Origin: Branchiostoma floridae
Taxonomy: Eukaryota; Chordata; Leptocardii; Amphioxiformes; Branchiostomatidae
Direction of reading: 5' to 3'
Length of the DNA: 64,000 nt
Assembly (NCBI RefSeq): GCF_000003815.2
Contig: NC_049989.1
Span: 20,992,024 to 21,056,023, forward strand
Shown piece by piece: positions 1-12,029 of this stretch. Below the pieces are notes generated by a model, which saw only the letters and a list, made by a program, of their open reading frames with translations, ran no database searches and was not told the origin of the DNA. A program made the translations under genes and the position numbers. Position 1 is the stretch's first letter, and each line of letters begins with the position of its first letter.

Positions 1-136
1 GTTCAGGAGTGTTATAGTCCTTGGAAAAAAATTGATTAAAGTAGCTGAAAAACAAATACGTAATATCAGATGACGGGTCAGGTTTCACCGATTGCACATG
101 TCGTCGCGATCGCGTGCGCAAATATTAGATATAATC

Positions 137-588
137 TAGCCTGGAGACCAGACTGTTTCCAGGGCTAGCGCCCTTAAATGCTATTTTCTCGGCTACAGGA
201 CGAATATGTTACCTAGGCAATTTTGTCACAGCTTCTGAGTTAGACTTGAACAATTACTTTCCAATGTGTTTTAGGCGTTTTTGTAGGGCTTTCTATTTGT
301 ACTTTTGTCTGTTTGTACTTGTCGGATTTCCTTCATGTCCGCCGGCCAAACGAAGAAACAGTACAAAACAGATCTAGAAAGTCCGCCTAAAAAATAGAAC
401 AAAAACAGAAAACAGGACAAAACAGAAAGTCCGCCGAAAAAAAAACGCCTAAAAAGCCTCTGCTTGGAAAGTGCTGAACAACAAGGCTTCAGGATCTAAA
501 AGGAGTCAAGATTTCCTCGGGGTAGACTGGCCCTGGAATCGAGGGGCCGACCTGTGTAGGCCCTTGAAGCAGTCTGGCACCCAGGCTA
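137..588. mobile_element. MITE-like element with terminal inverted repeats
   Basis: The left end reads TAGCCTGGAGACCAGACTG and the right end, reverse-complemented, reads TAGCCTGGGTGCCAGACTG. These are near-perfect inverted termini about 450 bp apart. No transposase frame lies between them, so this is a non-autonomous DNA transposon by structure. A right-end fragment of the same family (GTCTGGCATCCAGGCTA) occurs near 7370-7386. The superfamily is not determined. Confidence 0.5.
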
Positions 589-3278
589 TATCATAACGTT
601 AGATATTGCATCATTAAACGCAACAGTGTGTTATGATCGCGCCATGGAATCTGATGTTTTTCTCGCGGCAAAACGCGTCACGTCAGACATGCTAATTCTC
701 AAGGTAAGGGGGCGGGGCGGGATGGATGATGCTTGGATGGTTAATATGGCTTACTGAATACGGAAAAAACGTAATATCAACACAGGGTGAATGGATGCTG
801 TACAATTACTAGACACGACTGTTGAAAATAGAAATAGCGCAATGTACCAACTTCCAGACAAGCGAATTTTCGACGGTGAGAAACAAGGTCAGCTGCAGGA
901 TTTAAGTATTTTTTTCTGCAAGTAAATTTCAAGCAGCGAATGTACACGTATTGATGTAATTTTAGGGCTTATTTTGAAAATGAAAACTGGGCAAAACACG
1001 ACGCGCACGGTCTGTTCTGGAGGATGAAAAAAGAGGCTGATAAAAAAACCTAAACAACAAGAATATTTCAGAACCACTAGTGCTATCAAGAGAAGAAGAA
1101 AAAGGATACTGACAACCGTATCAAATGAAAAAAAACAGTGGCTTTGGTTAACCTCTTTCAAGAAATCGTTTGCCTCCCCCCCCCCCCCCCAAGCACAACC
1201 CCCAACCCCCAACCCCTCCCAAAACCCTCAAACAAAACCCACCTTTAACNNNNNNNNNNNNNNNNNNNNNNNNNNNNNNNNNNNNNNNNNNNNNNNNNNN
1301 NNNNNNNNNNNNNNNNNNNNNNNNNNNNNNNNNNNNNNNNNNNNNNNNNCACGAAATATATATTACCCCCCTGCCTAATCGTCCCATCGTAGGATTTTCA
1401 CGCGGTAGGACTATTGCCCAGAGGGAGAGAGCTGCACTGGCCCCGTAGAGAGCCTGCACTTACTACGGTAGGCCGTGCCACAAGGAGTCTGGATTCCAGG
1501 TTAGCGAACGCGCCGCGCCGGTAAAATACGCCATTATTGATTCTAAACGACGTGTCGTCCGTGACACGGTTTCTTAACGATGTGATGCGGTCGACACGGA
1601 CACTTAAACTTAAAAGATGTCTTAGAAGACAAGACGCTCTCCTCAGAATTTAAAGACACTTCATCAACCTTAAGCTTAATGGCCAGTAGGGCGGCTACAA
1701 AAAAATACATTTTCTCTTGAGTTGAGCTAGCGCTTGCCGCAGCTCAATAGAGAAGGGCCCTATGCAGGAAAATATGCGGGCGCCTTGATAATACGATCTA
1801 TGCACGATTCCCTGCGTGAAAAATCTACCTCAGCACCAGGAAAAAAATTGAGAAAAAAAGATGAAAAACATGCGTCTAGAATATACCTGAAATTTAGTAG
1901 ACGATACGTATACGGTAGATACGTATCTTAATAGAAAGATGTAGAGATGCTACATACACTTGATTAAAATGGCGGAAAAATGGGGGTCAATATCTGTATG
2001 CCGGCGGTCTAGGAAAGGATGGCATATTCCTGCCATGAAAATGATACCTAATTTTGAGATTCATCGAATAACCAGGAAAATGGCAAATATGTGAAAAATA
2101 TAAATAAAGGCGTCTCAAAGCACAGAATTTCTGTAAACAACAACAACAACAACTACGTCATGATTATGGAAGGTCGGAGAAGCGTTCTTGTTGACGAGAG
2201 AAAAATGGCGGGAAAATTAGGCTGCGCGCACGCATGGCGGTGGTGCGGGAAAAGGGGGCGGTACCACACTGGCAGGGCAGCGCGTTGTCAGTCAGTAGGG
2301 CTATCGAACTTTCCTCTTCACACGATTTCGGCTGATTCTGACTCGTGTTGTAGCTAAAACATCATGAGGGCAATGATAGAAGGGGCTAGTCTCTCCCAGA
2401 CTGACTACGCTGGCTGTTACAGGGAGAATAATTTGCCAGGGGAGTTTTGCTACCAGAGGATCTGGTCGGAGCTGAGGGGAAATATGAATCTCAGCGTGGA
2501 CTGTCTCCCCTGGCCAATTTCCTTTTTTTGCCGAATTGTACGATCCCCGCATCCCCGAAGTAAGGCCTGGTGGAGGATAGAAGGAACTATCAGATATTCT
2601 AGGTTGCTGGATTGATAAATAGATTAAGAGAATTGACTAGATAGGCTGAATTTGCAGACGAGCTCGACGGTCATAAAATGACACATTATAGCTAAAATGC
2701 CTTAGACGCTTAGTCCAAATCATTCGCTCTATCTGGCCAATTTAGGCCATTTTTCTCGCTCGGCATCCAAAGTCAAAGTCTACCTGCAGGGATGAGCCAT
2801 TTTTTCCCTGCGGTTTTATGATGTTTCAGCCCCTATGCGTCACCATTCCGTCTGTTTCACAGCCAGGGAAAATGCGAAGGAATTTTTCCTGCACGATTTC
2901 TGAACCCGCCTGGGAATTTTCAGCGTAAGGGTCGCCATTTTTCCCCCTGATGTTTTGTTTTTATTTCTGATTAGTGTCCAATGGAAGTTGTTTTGCATAC
3001 ATGTAATTCCAACACATCATCGGGTTTTTTATGAGTAAAAAATTGGGTTTGAAGCCGCAAAATCGTTTGACTGAGAAAAAAAATCCCGATTACGGATCAG
3101 TTTAAAAATAGTCATTCGTCATCGGCCCTGTGTGGGTGTTATCTGGGTCTTAGTCACTCACACCATCGCTGGTCGCGTGCCAGCCGAACTTCGGCCGCTC
3201 TTGTTCAAACCCACACGCGCGATTGTTCCACAATGTCACTACAAAACCCCTGCAATTTTCCCGCACGCGACGTACGTA
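589..3278. other. Intergenic stretch, no gene recognised
   Basis: Several open frames of 60-100 codons occur on both strands, but none has recognisable domain content, codon bias or splice context. A poly-C run lies at about 1177-1190 next to a scaffold gap. I see nothing that supports a gene here. Confidence 0.5.
1250..1349. other. Scaffold gap of 100 N
   Basis: Exactly 100 unknown bases, the usual fixed-size placeholder for a join of unknown length. The true distance between the flanking contigs is unknown. Confidence 0.95.
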
Positions 3279-3480
3279 TAGCCTGGGTACCCTCCGGAAA
3301 GTAGTTCGCTCCGGCGTTTATTATACGCTACCGGTACAGTCGATTCTCGCTCTGACATTTATCATACACTACTAGTATATACAGTCGCTTCTCTGCTGTT
3401 TTAGAAGAAGCAGAAGTAGATGTAGCAGAAGTGAACATATGAGCGAACTCACTGTGACTACCCGGATAGCACCCAGGCTA
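3279..3480. mobile_element. Short MITE-like palindromic element
   Basis: The element opens with TAGCCTGGGTACC and closes with GGATAGCACCCAGGCTA. The inner arms AGTAGTTCGCTC and GAGCGAACTC also pair. It is about 200 bp long with no coding capacity. Its outer tip resembles the family at 137-588, but the interior differs. Confidence 0.5.
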
Positions 3481-4297
3481 ACGTATACATATACACGTAC
3501 GTAGCGCCGCCAAGATTGAAAACAACAACCGCGACGGCTCTCTATACAACCGTCGTTATAATCGCAATTAACCCTTTGATTAGGTTAATTTCTTAAGAAA
3601 GGCAGAACTTAAGTCTTCCTAACCGCAGTGTTGCAGAGGTTATGGTCTTCGCGGTGCGAGTTAAGTCTTGATCGCCATAAAAAACAACAATCCATTGGAA
3701 GGTATTAAGAGAGTCGGCCAATGGCCAACGGTATGCACTCAAGCGATGATGTCATTCTGACCGGGTCTGCACCCCTGCACAGCTCAGTGCGTCAGGGAGC
3801 TCGCGTCTTACAGTCTTTTCATTTTCTTGCAAGACTCAGCGGTTTTTCTGCGACCTTGGTGCAATGCCAAGACAAACCGTGTTGCATTGCAAGACGCCGA
3901 AAAGACTTCGGACCGAGCTCGCGATGCGGAACCGGCTTGCATAATGAGCTGGCGTCACTTTCCCGCGCTTTGCTAGCTGTCAGACGACCGGACCTGGCTA
4001 AACATGCCCGAGCCCATACTACAGCTACGCATTACCGCCAACTGTCGTTTCTACTTCATTTTTCCTCCCAAGATGTGAAAAAATGCAAGAAAATTTGCAA
4101 TAAATGATGTTACGTGGTTGGTATCGCGCGTTGTTTGTCAAATAAATATGACAAATATGAGAAGTCGGTTTCGCGTAATCTGCATCAACGTGTACGCGCG
4201 ACAAGGCAAAATGGCTGACGTAAAAAGAAGAGAGAAAAAAGAAAACATGTTGTTTGTCTCACCTGGGCGCGGGTTTGTTCTCGTTGTTCTGCAGAAG

Positions 4298-4540
4298 CTA
4301 ACGGTGCATGAGGAAGAGCAGGACCCCGACGTGCCAGGCCAGCAGCACCGCGTCGGGCCAGGGTCTCCGGCGGCTCGCCTCGCCGGCCGGGCCCGAGAGC
4401 TCCACCGCGAGGCGCCGGCGGGGTCGGCGGGGGAGCTCGATCTTCTTGGCGAAGAACTCCTGCTCGAAGGTGTCGCCGATCTCCGCTAGTCTCTGCGCGA
4501 CGATCTGCACGTCCGTCTCCGTGCTACCACCACCGCTCAT
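4298..4540 (-). CDS. HRK-like: BH3-only pro-apoptotic protein, Harakiri (HRK)-like
   Basis: Single-exon frame of 80 codons, ATG at 4540, TAG at 4298. Residues about 11-27 read DVQIVAQRLAEIGDTFE, which fits the BH3 pattern: hydrophobic residues spaced on a helix, then L-x-x-I-G-D and a following hydrophobic residue. A basic, Arg/Pro-rich linker follows. The C-terminus is a Trp-containing hydrophobic stretch (PWPDAVLLAWHVGVLLFLMH), as expected of a tail anchor in the mitochondrial outer membrane. BH3-only proteins bind the groove of anti-apoptotic BCL-2 proteins and trigger cell death. Human HRK is of similar size (91 residues as I recall) with BH3, Arg-rich linker and Trp-containing tail in the same order. 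Codons are strongly G/C-ending and the gene sits in a CpG-rich island. The next recognisable gene is FBXW8, divergently oriented, as I recall for human HRK and FBXW8. Lack of introns and short length leave some doubt; NOXA-, BIM- or PUMA-like assignment is possible without the synteny. Confidence 0.8.
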   Translation of the reverse strand: MSGGGSTETDVQIVAQRLAEIGDTFEQEFFAKKIELPRRPRRRLAVELSGPAGEASRRRPWPDAVLLAWHVGVLLFLMHR

Positions 4541-4610
4541 GGTTCCCCATTACATATACACAGAACCGGGCAGCTCTGTTCGCGCACTCCGATTCAGACC
4601 GATGTGTTAT

Positions 4611-4618
4611 TTTCCCGC
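4611..4618 (-). promoter_or_regulatory. E2F-type site upstream of the BH3 gene
   Basis: TTTCCCGC matches the E2F consensus TTTSSCGC. It lies about 70 bp upstream of the BH3-only start codon, close to where transcription would start if the TATA motif at 4664-4669 is used. The match is seen; function is inferred. Confidence 0.35.
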
Positions 4619-4661
4619 GGCGAGTGGCGCTCTACTCTGACAGGTGGTGGCGCACAGGTAA

Positions 4662-4670
4662 GATATATAC
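4662..4670 (-). promoter_or_regulatory. TATA-box-like motif of the BH3-only gene
   Basis: On the minus strand the sequence reads GTATATATC within otherwise very GC-rich DNA, about 124 bp upstream of the start codon. A start site near 4635 would give a 5' leader of about 95 nt. Confidence 0.4.
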
Positions 4671-4686
4671 CTGCGCCGCCGCCAGG

Positions 4687-4694
4687 TTGTTTAC
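4687..4694 (+). promoter_or_regulatory. FOXO-type site upstream of the BH3-only gene
   Basis: TTGTTTAC is the canonical forkhead/FOXO (DBE) motif. It lies about 17 bp upstream of the TATA-like motif relative to the BH3-only gene. FOXO factors are known activators of other BH3-only genes (BIM, PUMA); occupancy here is inference. Confidence 0.35.
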
Positions 4695-4874
4695 ATCGGG
4701 CAGGCAGCTCGCGCGGCAGATATGGAAAGTAGCGCCGCGATGCTGCGCTCTAATTGGGTAACGGTCTGGCACCGTGCCAGCGCTGTAGACTCGCTAGCAG
4801 GCATCGCGACGGGTATCTTGACGTCACCGGTTTGGAAATGTGTTGTGAGTGCTGCAGTTTTCTGTATGTATCGT

Positions 4875-5073
4875 TAGTTCACCTTTATCCATTGGGTAAC
4901 TTATTTCCGTTTTTTAAACAAGATATGTACAGATATCAAGTCAACGGAGCGGAGGTTACTTTAAAATTGCAATATTTTCAGGATATTGCATCTTGAAACC
5001 ACCACCCGTTGACAAAATATCCCTGTTTTTAAAAACAACGGATATAGGTAACCCCACGGATAAAGGTGAACTA
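4875..5073. mobile_element. MITE, TAGTTCACCTTTATCC family
   Basis: Inverted ends: TAGTTCACCTTTATCCATT at the left and GGATAAAGGTGAACTA at the right, about 200 bp apart, no coding capacity. Related copies occur in FBXW8 intron 4 (near 23380) and in the second copy (near 52780). It lies just upstream of the BH3-only promoter. Confidence 0.6.
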
Positions 5074-5544
5074 GTGTTATGTAGTCTCTAGAAAGACTGC
5101 ATAGATCGCTGATCATGAAAACAGAAATCGGCCAAATAAACTGAAATTCTGAATGATACGTCTGATATGTTAGCCACTCATAGAGGTACAGTTTGCAACC
5201 TACTTTTCTTACTCCCATGGCCGAATAAATCCGCTGGCATGTTAAAATGTTATTGACTGTATTTGACCGATTTCTACTATTTTCACAGTAACCGACTTAG
5301 TCTGGTATAAAATATTTTCCGAACTCCATCGAAAAAAGTGACTAATATTTAACATTAACCATCATATGAAACACGATGATAAGTTTAAGAAATGTCACGA
5401 AATCAGACGAAAATCTCACCTAGGAGCCTGACTCGAGGTTACCGCAGGCGCGTGGCGGGAAACATCCCCCGGGGACTGAGGCGGGAATAACAACACACGG
5501 ACCGTCTCTCGTCTGGCGGACTTGCTACATGGTCGCCATTAGCA

Positions 5545-5935
5545 ACGGGGTAAATAAATACAAACTTTCTCCGTAGCACAAAAGTATAAGGGGCTTTCGC
5601 ATGGTCACCTATAACGTCAGGGGACAAATAGATATAAACTTTCTCCGCAAGTCAGGGGACTTGACAGGGTTATTTACATTTCTAGATAGATACAAACTCT
5701 CTCCGAAAGACAAAGGTACGATGGTTTCACAGAACGCAAAATAAACAGATACAAACTCTCTTCGTAAGACAAAGGTAAGGGGGTTTCACAGAGTTGCAAC
5801 ATAAATAGATACAAACTTTCATCGAAAGACAAAAGTAAGGGGTTTTTATAGTATACTCTAACGTCATGGAATGAATAAATAGATACAAACTTTCTCCGCA
5901 AGTCAGGGGATTTCACAATGTTATTTACGTTTCTA
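5545..5935. repeat. Degenerate tandem repeat, about 60-bp unit
   Basis: Six or so diverged units share AGATACAAACTTTCTCCG followed by AAAGACAAAGGTAAGG or CAAGTCAGGGGA. The apparent minus-strand open frames here are a consequence of the repetition. No gene is supported. Confidence 0.6.
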
Positions 5936-6632
5936 AATATAGCGAGTACAAATGACGAATGAAAGTTAAATCTTAAGAATTAGCATAGGACAAAGTCTAA
6001 GTCGATGCCAACGCGAATACGTTATGTATAGTATCGAACGGGGATTTTCATAACATATCAGGTAAAAATTCAATACCGTTCATTAATTTTTCTTTGCAAA
6101 CACGCAATTCATTATTAGATCTAGTGAGTCATTGTGTATTATGTATAAGTTCGCCGTGATATTGATAATGAGAACTTTGTTAATTCTATAATAACTTCAC
6201 AGAAACTAGGGCAAAGGTACCGACCCCGAACCAGGGACAGTTGCGTTTATACTGACGTCATGTTCAAGTAGATGTGTGGTGTATTGTCCCAGTTTCGGAT
6301 GCTTAGCGCGAACGGTCACACGAGTACGCATATAGTATACAAGTCCGGGTGAGTTGTGTATTGGAATTCTTTTGGTTCAGGTAATGTGGAGTAGAAGTTG
6401 TATTTTACTTTTACTTTTACTTTTACTGTGAAGCCTTGTTTAATTGATTGATTAATATCGAACCGCAAAAAACAACGTTTTGGGGCTTAAACTTTACCTA
6501 AACCAAAAATGTTACTACGGAACTTGTACTGACTTGTCACTAATATACTCATTCATATGACGGCTCCCTTACGTTTTGTTAAGAAAAGTATGACCGCATG
6601 TGAGCCGTGCATGAAAACGAATCCCACGCACA

Positions 6633-6727
6633 ACATCTGCTTGGAGATTATGAGGTGCATTCGCTACTCTTTCCTGTATTTATTTATTTATTTAATTTAT
6701 TTATTTCTGTAATCTCCAAGCAGATGT
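6633..6727. repeat. Perfect 18-bp inverted repeat (hairpin) around a TTTA-rich loop
   Basis: ACATCTGCTTGGAGATTA (6633-6650) pairs perfectly with TAATCTCCAAGCAGATGT (6710-6727). The loop contains a (TTTA)n run. Single arms of the same motif recur at about 6814, 10921 and 13031, indicating a dispersed MITE family. Confidence 0.65.
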
Positions 6728-7829
6728 AAGATGCGGCTTGTTTTGCTCGAGCCCAAAAAAAAAGCCGACCAATAAAAATGATGATCGAAATGCCAAAAAA
6801 CAAGCAGCACCGTACATCTGCTTGGAGCTGTCCCTCATGTGCGTCACCTGGCGTACAGGTAGCTCACCTGGCGGTACAGGTAAAACACCATCAGCACGCG
6901 ATGTCCCGTGTACTGACCTCCGCGTGAACTCTCCAAGACTTGGCGACGCCGGGAGTGGAAGAGTCCGGCCGGGCAGACGTCAGGCGGCTAGCCTCCGTCG
7001 CAGGCTTTTCGCGCGATGGTTTACGTCACTTTTCCGAACCGACCAGCTTTCGGGAGCTCTCTCACTCACTCACTCATCTTCGCCGCATATCAGTCTTTGC
7101 ATGCTAAAGTTGACTGTCATTGTTTCGGGGGCAAAAAGCATGATATGCATGTAAAAGACTAAACTAGTCAAGACATAAAGAGATTAGCCGTGGGCATTTC
7201 TTGTGTAGATGTTTATACGTAATAATATAATATACATTCTATTTTCCGTTTCCACAAACAGCCCGGTCGGGCCCGGTTTGTTAATGTGACGTTAGCCCTC
7301 TCAGGGCTGTTCGGATTTCCTTGGGGCCATGTTGGTCCAAGAGCCGGGAGTGTGGGCCCTGGAAACCGTCTGGCATCCAGGCTACTAGATGCCTGTACCT
7401 GAGTCTACAGCGACAGACACTGCCAGGCCAAACGCCGACGCGTCAGCTCGCCATCCCCTGTCTCCAGGACCGCACAGCAGGCGGGCGGAGTGGTCATTAA
7501 AAGGACGTCTGCAGAAGAGGGCGACACCAGGTTTATTTCAACAAGAACGCCACAGACAGACGGTTTACGATGTCTAAGATAATGTTGTCGACAGTTTTAG
7601 GGCAGTTATGGCTCCATCTTTCTTTTCATTCTGTATGCATCCCTTGGGAAGGTTAAGTGCAGAGAACATTGATAAGAATTAGGGCGACGCCTTCCCTTTG
7701 GGTTTCACGTCTCCGCCATGTCTTCTTTGGTTAGTTAGTTAGCGTAAGTGTTTCCCGCACCTCACATGGTGCATATAGTGGCGCCCATCTCCGTTCCGAA
7801 GCCCTTGGGCCACACGATCACCACAACAG

Positions 7830-9017
7830 GTGGCTAGATCATTGGCAGTGGTCTGTATGGTCAACTACTATACTCTTTCCCGGATGCTGAGTGCTCAGCA
7901 AATAAGTACATGTGTATGTACCAATTCAAGCTTAAATTTCTCTTTATACAATAAAAGGATAGACATTGTTCCAACTTACTGTACCCTAGGTATTATGTTT
8001 ACAGCAGGTTGCACATTTAGTACTGCTGTAAAGAATCTACAAAAGAAGGCCCTAAGAGCATTATTTAGTATTAGAAGTACATTAGGAGAATCTAGATCTT
8101 CTGTATCACTGCATTGCAAATTGTTTGACACATGTGTCCTACCTATTTTATTGTATGGATCTGAAGTCTGGTGTAGTAGCAAATTGGATGACAAATCCCC
8201 TTTAGAGTCCGTCCATCTGAAATTCTGTAAATACATCCTAGGTGTTCGAAGGAACGCTAGTAATTTTGCAAGTAGAGCGGAACTGGGGCGTTTCCCCTTG
8301 TGGATTGAAGCTCAATGCAGAATGTATAATTATTATTTTAGATTAGCCAACGAAGTGCACACAGGTAGTCTTCAATATGAAGCTTACATGGTACAGCAGG
8401 AACTAGATAGTCGTAAAACATCCTGCTGGTTATCTGATGTAAGGAAACTCTTAGAGGAGTCCGGCTTTGCCTACCTGTATATAAACGGTCACTCTAACAT
8501 ACCCACTCATCTAAATCAACTAAAGCAAAGGTTGAAAGATATTTTCATCCAAAGATTCCATTCAGAACTACAAGCGATTGGACGAAAAGAAAACCAGGGA
8601 AACAAATTGAGGACGTACAAAACATTCAAAGAAACATATGAAAGAGAAACATATCTAAACATCTCAAGCTTTGAACATCGCAGAGCCATGTGTAGATTTC
8701 GCATAAGTGACCATCCGTTACATATAGAATCCGGCAGGCATAACCGCACTCCTTTAAATGATAGAACATGTAAATTCTGTGACCACTTGTATATCGAAGA
8801 CGAGACACATTTTTTACTAGATTGTACATTATATGAATACGAACGCCAATCCCTATACAATGCCATACGAATAGACAACAATTATAAGAAAATGTCAAGA
8901 CAAGGCTTATTCAAGTACTTGATGTCATGCACGGACGGTCATGCTATTGACGCAATATGTGAATATGTCTCCATGTGTTTCAAAAAGAGAGAAGAACATG
9001 TTAGATGCAGCCATTAA
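7830..9017 (+). CDS. C-terminal part of a LINE ORF2 (reverse transcriptase protein)
   Basis: Open frame of 395 codons. After a short non-LINE start (to about residue 25) it follows the segment that closes the reverse-transcriptase domain of non-LTR retrotransposons: a TCTLGIMFT motif, an ALRALFSIRS helix and the VLPILLYGSEVWC motif near residue 110. A Cys/His cluster of the form CKFC-H-x4-C lies near residues 313-331, like the terminal zinc finger of such ORF2 proteins. The catalytic palm and endonuclease are missing, so the element is 5'-truncated and cannot move. The annotated ATG is probably not the native start. A CR1/L2-like clade is likely but not established. Confidence 0.75.
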   Translation: MARSLAVVCMVNYYTLSRMLSAQQISTCVCTNSSLNFSLYNKRIDIVPTYCTLGIMFTAGCTFSTAVKNLQKKALRALFSIRSTLGESRSSVSLHCKLFDTCVLPILLYGSEVWCSSKLDDKSPLESVHLKFCKYILGVRRNASNFASRAELGRFPLWIEAQCRMYNYYFRLANEVHTGSLQYEAYMVQQELDSRKTSCWLSDVRKLLEESGFAYLYINGHSNIPTHLNQLKQRLKDIFIQRFHSELQAIGRKENQGNKLRTYKTFKETYERETYLNISSFEHRRAMCRFRISDHPLHIESGRHNRTPLNDRTCKFCDHLYIEDETHFLLDCTLYEYERQSLYNAIRIDNNYKKMSRQGLFKYLMSCTDGHAIDAICEYVSMCFKKREEHVRCSH

Positions 9018-9212
9018 CGATTGTAACACATAGTGTCTTAGTTCCCTCTCCATTTAGCCTAGTTTAAAATCACTGTATAGCTTAGCCTAGTCTAAAACCA
9101 TTGTATTAGTTAAGTTTCTTTTTTCTCTGCATCCATAAGACCACATGAGGTCCTTCTGTGCATTTAGCCCTCGGGCATGAATATGCAATAAAGATTATTA
9201 TTATTATTATTT
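7905..9212 (+). mobile_element. 5'-truncated non-LTR retrotransposon with (ATT)n tail
   Basis: The ORF2 remnant is followed by a 3' UTR of about 195 bp, AATAAAG at about 9187 and a terminal (ATT)n run at about 9194-9212. A short microsatellite tail instead of poly-A is typical of several LINE clades. The 5' edge is approximate: the sequence at 7756-7880 belongs to a different dispersed module, also seen at about 51610-51700 and 57840-57915. Confidence 0.65.
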
Positions 9213-10914
9213 AAAGTCATTGGTAAGTTTGCTATGACTCGACTGGATTTGGGGAGGTGGGGCAAACCTACACCACTTCTTCCATACAACAAAAGCTACC
9301 TGCCAACCAAAATACCAAGACCATAGATGTCGAGGTAAAAAGATACGAATCGGTTTTTTTTTTCAGTACCATGGTCACACACCTTGGGTAAAGAATTGAC
9401 ATTGACCTTCGTCTTCTCAATCCCTATCCACATTACAATACTTCCAGGGGTGCAAAAGTTATGCTGACAACAAATATCCAGAAACAAACGGACACACACG
9501 CACCAAAAATGATACCTCCATTTTTCTTGGAGGTAAACATTGTAGAGCCTGGTTTTCCACATGTTCCAATGGTGTGAATAATTGTTTTGAGGATTTGTCT
9601 AGATTGGCCGGTTATAGAGTTACACATTTGCAACTACTGTGGCAAATTAGTCACCATTTCTACTATTGTTGAGTAACCGGGGAGTCTGGTCGGGTAGACA
9701 TTCTCCACAGGGGCTGGAACTGGATACAGAATTACGATAGTCTCTACCAGATAATAGCACTAACGTTTACCACCACCTGGTTGTTATCCTATATTCTTAA
9801 GTCAGGAGAATTTAAAAGTTTATACGAAGTACATCTTAATTCCAAGTGTCCACACCGAACACTTCAAGAAGACACAAAGACATACCCCAACTTTCTTACG
9901 TTGACGGACGAACAGAAAGCTTATAATTATTTTCTCTTGAAACCTCGGAACCCACAAATTGTAGAAAAAAAGTGTGCCTGGTGTAGACTAACATGGTCAA
10001 CAGGGGTGTGGAACTGGAACTCTACACCCTGAAACTTCCAGCAAGCGGCACGAGGGTCTCACGGGGGTATGGAGTAACCGGCAGGTGGATCGGGAGGCTA
10101 CGAGGCTCTCATGGGGGGATGGGATAACGAACAGGTGGATCGATCCTGTAGGTTGGATGGATGAAACCCGACAGGTAACCCAGGTGGACCGGACGACTTC
10201 TGGAGACCGGCGCGAAAATAGCCGAGTCAGGAACTCGTACGGTCTCGCCTGACTCCTTTAGGAGATAGGGGAATGATAGAAATTGCAATTGACTAACAGA
10301 AATCCACTCTCTCTGTCTGGTTTTGGCTTTGTTCAGATTTCCATTAGTAATATTATTTCATAAAAAACTTCAATGTCATTAAAAAATATTGTAAACTTGT
10401 CTACACATGTTTTAGGAAGCCCGGGGAAGAGACTCTGTAGATAACAGTAGAGTCAGATGGAATATAGCATAACTTTTCTAGTCCTTGATTTTAGTTATTT
10501 AACTTATTGCGTTTAGCCTATTAGTGTTGGGTACGAATGATATATAATAATGCCTATTCCTCGGGAGTCCTGCAAATACAATTTAGGACAATTTGGAACG
10601 AAATATCAACATCATGAGAGGTTGAAAACAAACAGCTGGGAGGAAAACTTGATGCGTTTGTTTGTTCAGCTGCTTAGTACGAATCTTTATTTGTCAGAAC
10701 TTTGGTCGAGCTTGTCAGGACGAAAGAATGGGGCAGTGGTTATCTCAAACTAATCGATAGTTTATCTCAAACTGATCGATACTTTGCTGACTTTTGAATC
10801 CGTCTCTATGTCTCGGCGTCCACTACGTCGGAATGTGGCGATATCATGCTGACTACATGCATTAATATTCCTACAGTGGTTGTTTTATGTCAACAATTAA
10901 GACAAGTAAGTTTG
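9213..10914. other. Intergenic stretch, no gene recognised
   Basis: No frame with domain content or splice structure was seen. A small imperfect tandem duplication (GGTGGATCG-containing unit of about 60 bp) lies at 10060-10140. Confidence 0.4.
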
Positions 10915-11042
10915 AAATATTCTCCAAGCAGAGGTTGGGTCACGGAGTTTGTAGTAGTTGGGATTTTTACTGGCCAGAAGGAAGCTAGTCGGTAAAAATC
11001 CCGACCACTAATATCTCCGCGACCCAGCCTCTGATTTGAGAA
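10915..11042. mobile_element. Hairpin MITE carrying the CTCCAAGCAGA motif
   Basis: Left arm elements AGAGGTTGGGTC, GGAG and GGGATTTTTAC pair with GTAAAAATCCC, CTCC and GACCCAGCCTCT on the right, giving a long imperfect hairpin of about 125 bp. It begins with TTCTCCAAGCAGAGG, the same motif as the hairpin at 6633-6727. Confidence 0.6.
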
Positions 11043-11689
11043 TAGGTTTGAATGTTCTAAAAAAAAAGGTATAGAATTTATTTTCGACTTAGGTCGCTTG
11101 TTTGATGACTTTGCAGCTTTGCAATGTTAATATAAGGGCACAAATTGAATGACCACGGTCCAACACACGAATAAGGGTATTTGGTGATCACCGTAGCCAC
11201 TTTTTGGCGATTCCTTCGATAATTTTCCCTTCATTATGAGCAGAAACTTAAGAATCCTGTCTATATGTAGTGACAAACTGTCTATTGTGACTATTGAGAT
11301 ACTCTCCAAACAGTCGGGCTTTGTAGCGTATTTGGCGGCATGTTGAATGTTTTTCCTCTATTTTTAGCGCTTTTTAGTGTAAGATGACTTGGGGATCAGA
11401 AGTAGACAGGTTTTCTGCTCCCACCACAATGACGTCACCCCCAACATTACCCCGTAACCCGAGAAGACCCGACGCCTGACATGGAGAGACGACCCGGGAA
11501 CACAATGGTGCGTTTGCGCGGGAACGGCCAGTGTAAAACTTCCCCCTATTGTCGTCTGACTCGCCTGTCTGTCACAGCGTCGCCATCAGATCCCCCTCAA
11601 GGTCATAAATGACGTATCAAGGTCATTAATCGCATTTCTGCAAACACCTGGAGAGTGGGATGTGCCGCGGCCTGTTTTGATTGATGAGA

Positions 11690-11830
11690 AAATTCATTCA
11701 TTCATGATTCATTCATTCATTCATTCGTTGGTTGGTTCATTTGTTCATTCATTCATCCATCCATTCACCTATCATTTTTTTATTCATTCATTCATTCATT
11801 CGTTCGTTCATTCATTCATTCATTCATTCT
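11690..11830. repeat. (ATTC)n microsatellite
   Basis: Imperfect tetranucleotide array ATTCATTC with GTTC/GGTT interruptions. It produces the His/Ser/Phe-rich open frame across this stretch, which is not a gene. Confidence 0.85.
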
Positions 11831-12029
11831 TCAGTCGGCAAAAAGGAGAAGAAGAAGAAGTAAAAGAGGAAAGAAGTACGTACATACAAGAAAACCGCAA
11901 CGTAAAACTCCAATAGCCTATGATCTGAAGCTATTAACACGCGTTGAACTACATGTATATACTGAAGTGACCAGAAATTTCTGGTAAGGAAAGTTTAAAA
12001 CTTATTCGACCAAACTTCTCAGACATCTA

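Noticed and set aside
3721-4107. 128-codon plus-strand frame ending near AATAAA
   Set aside because: No domain, biased composition or splice context; it lies downstream of the BH3-only gene on the opposite strand and is probably chance.
5439-5916. Minus-strand frames rich in LRRKFVSIY
   Set aside because: They arise from a 60-bp tandem repeat and have no conserved domain.
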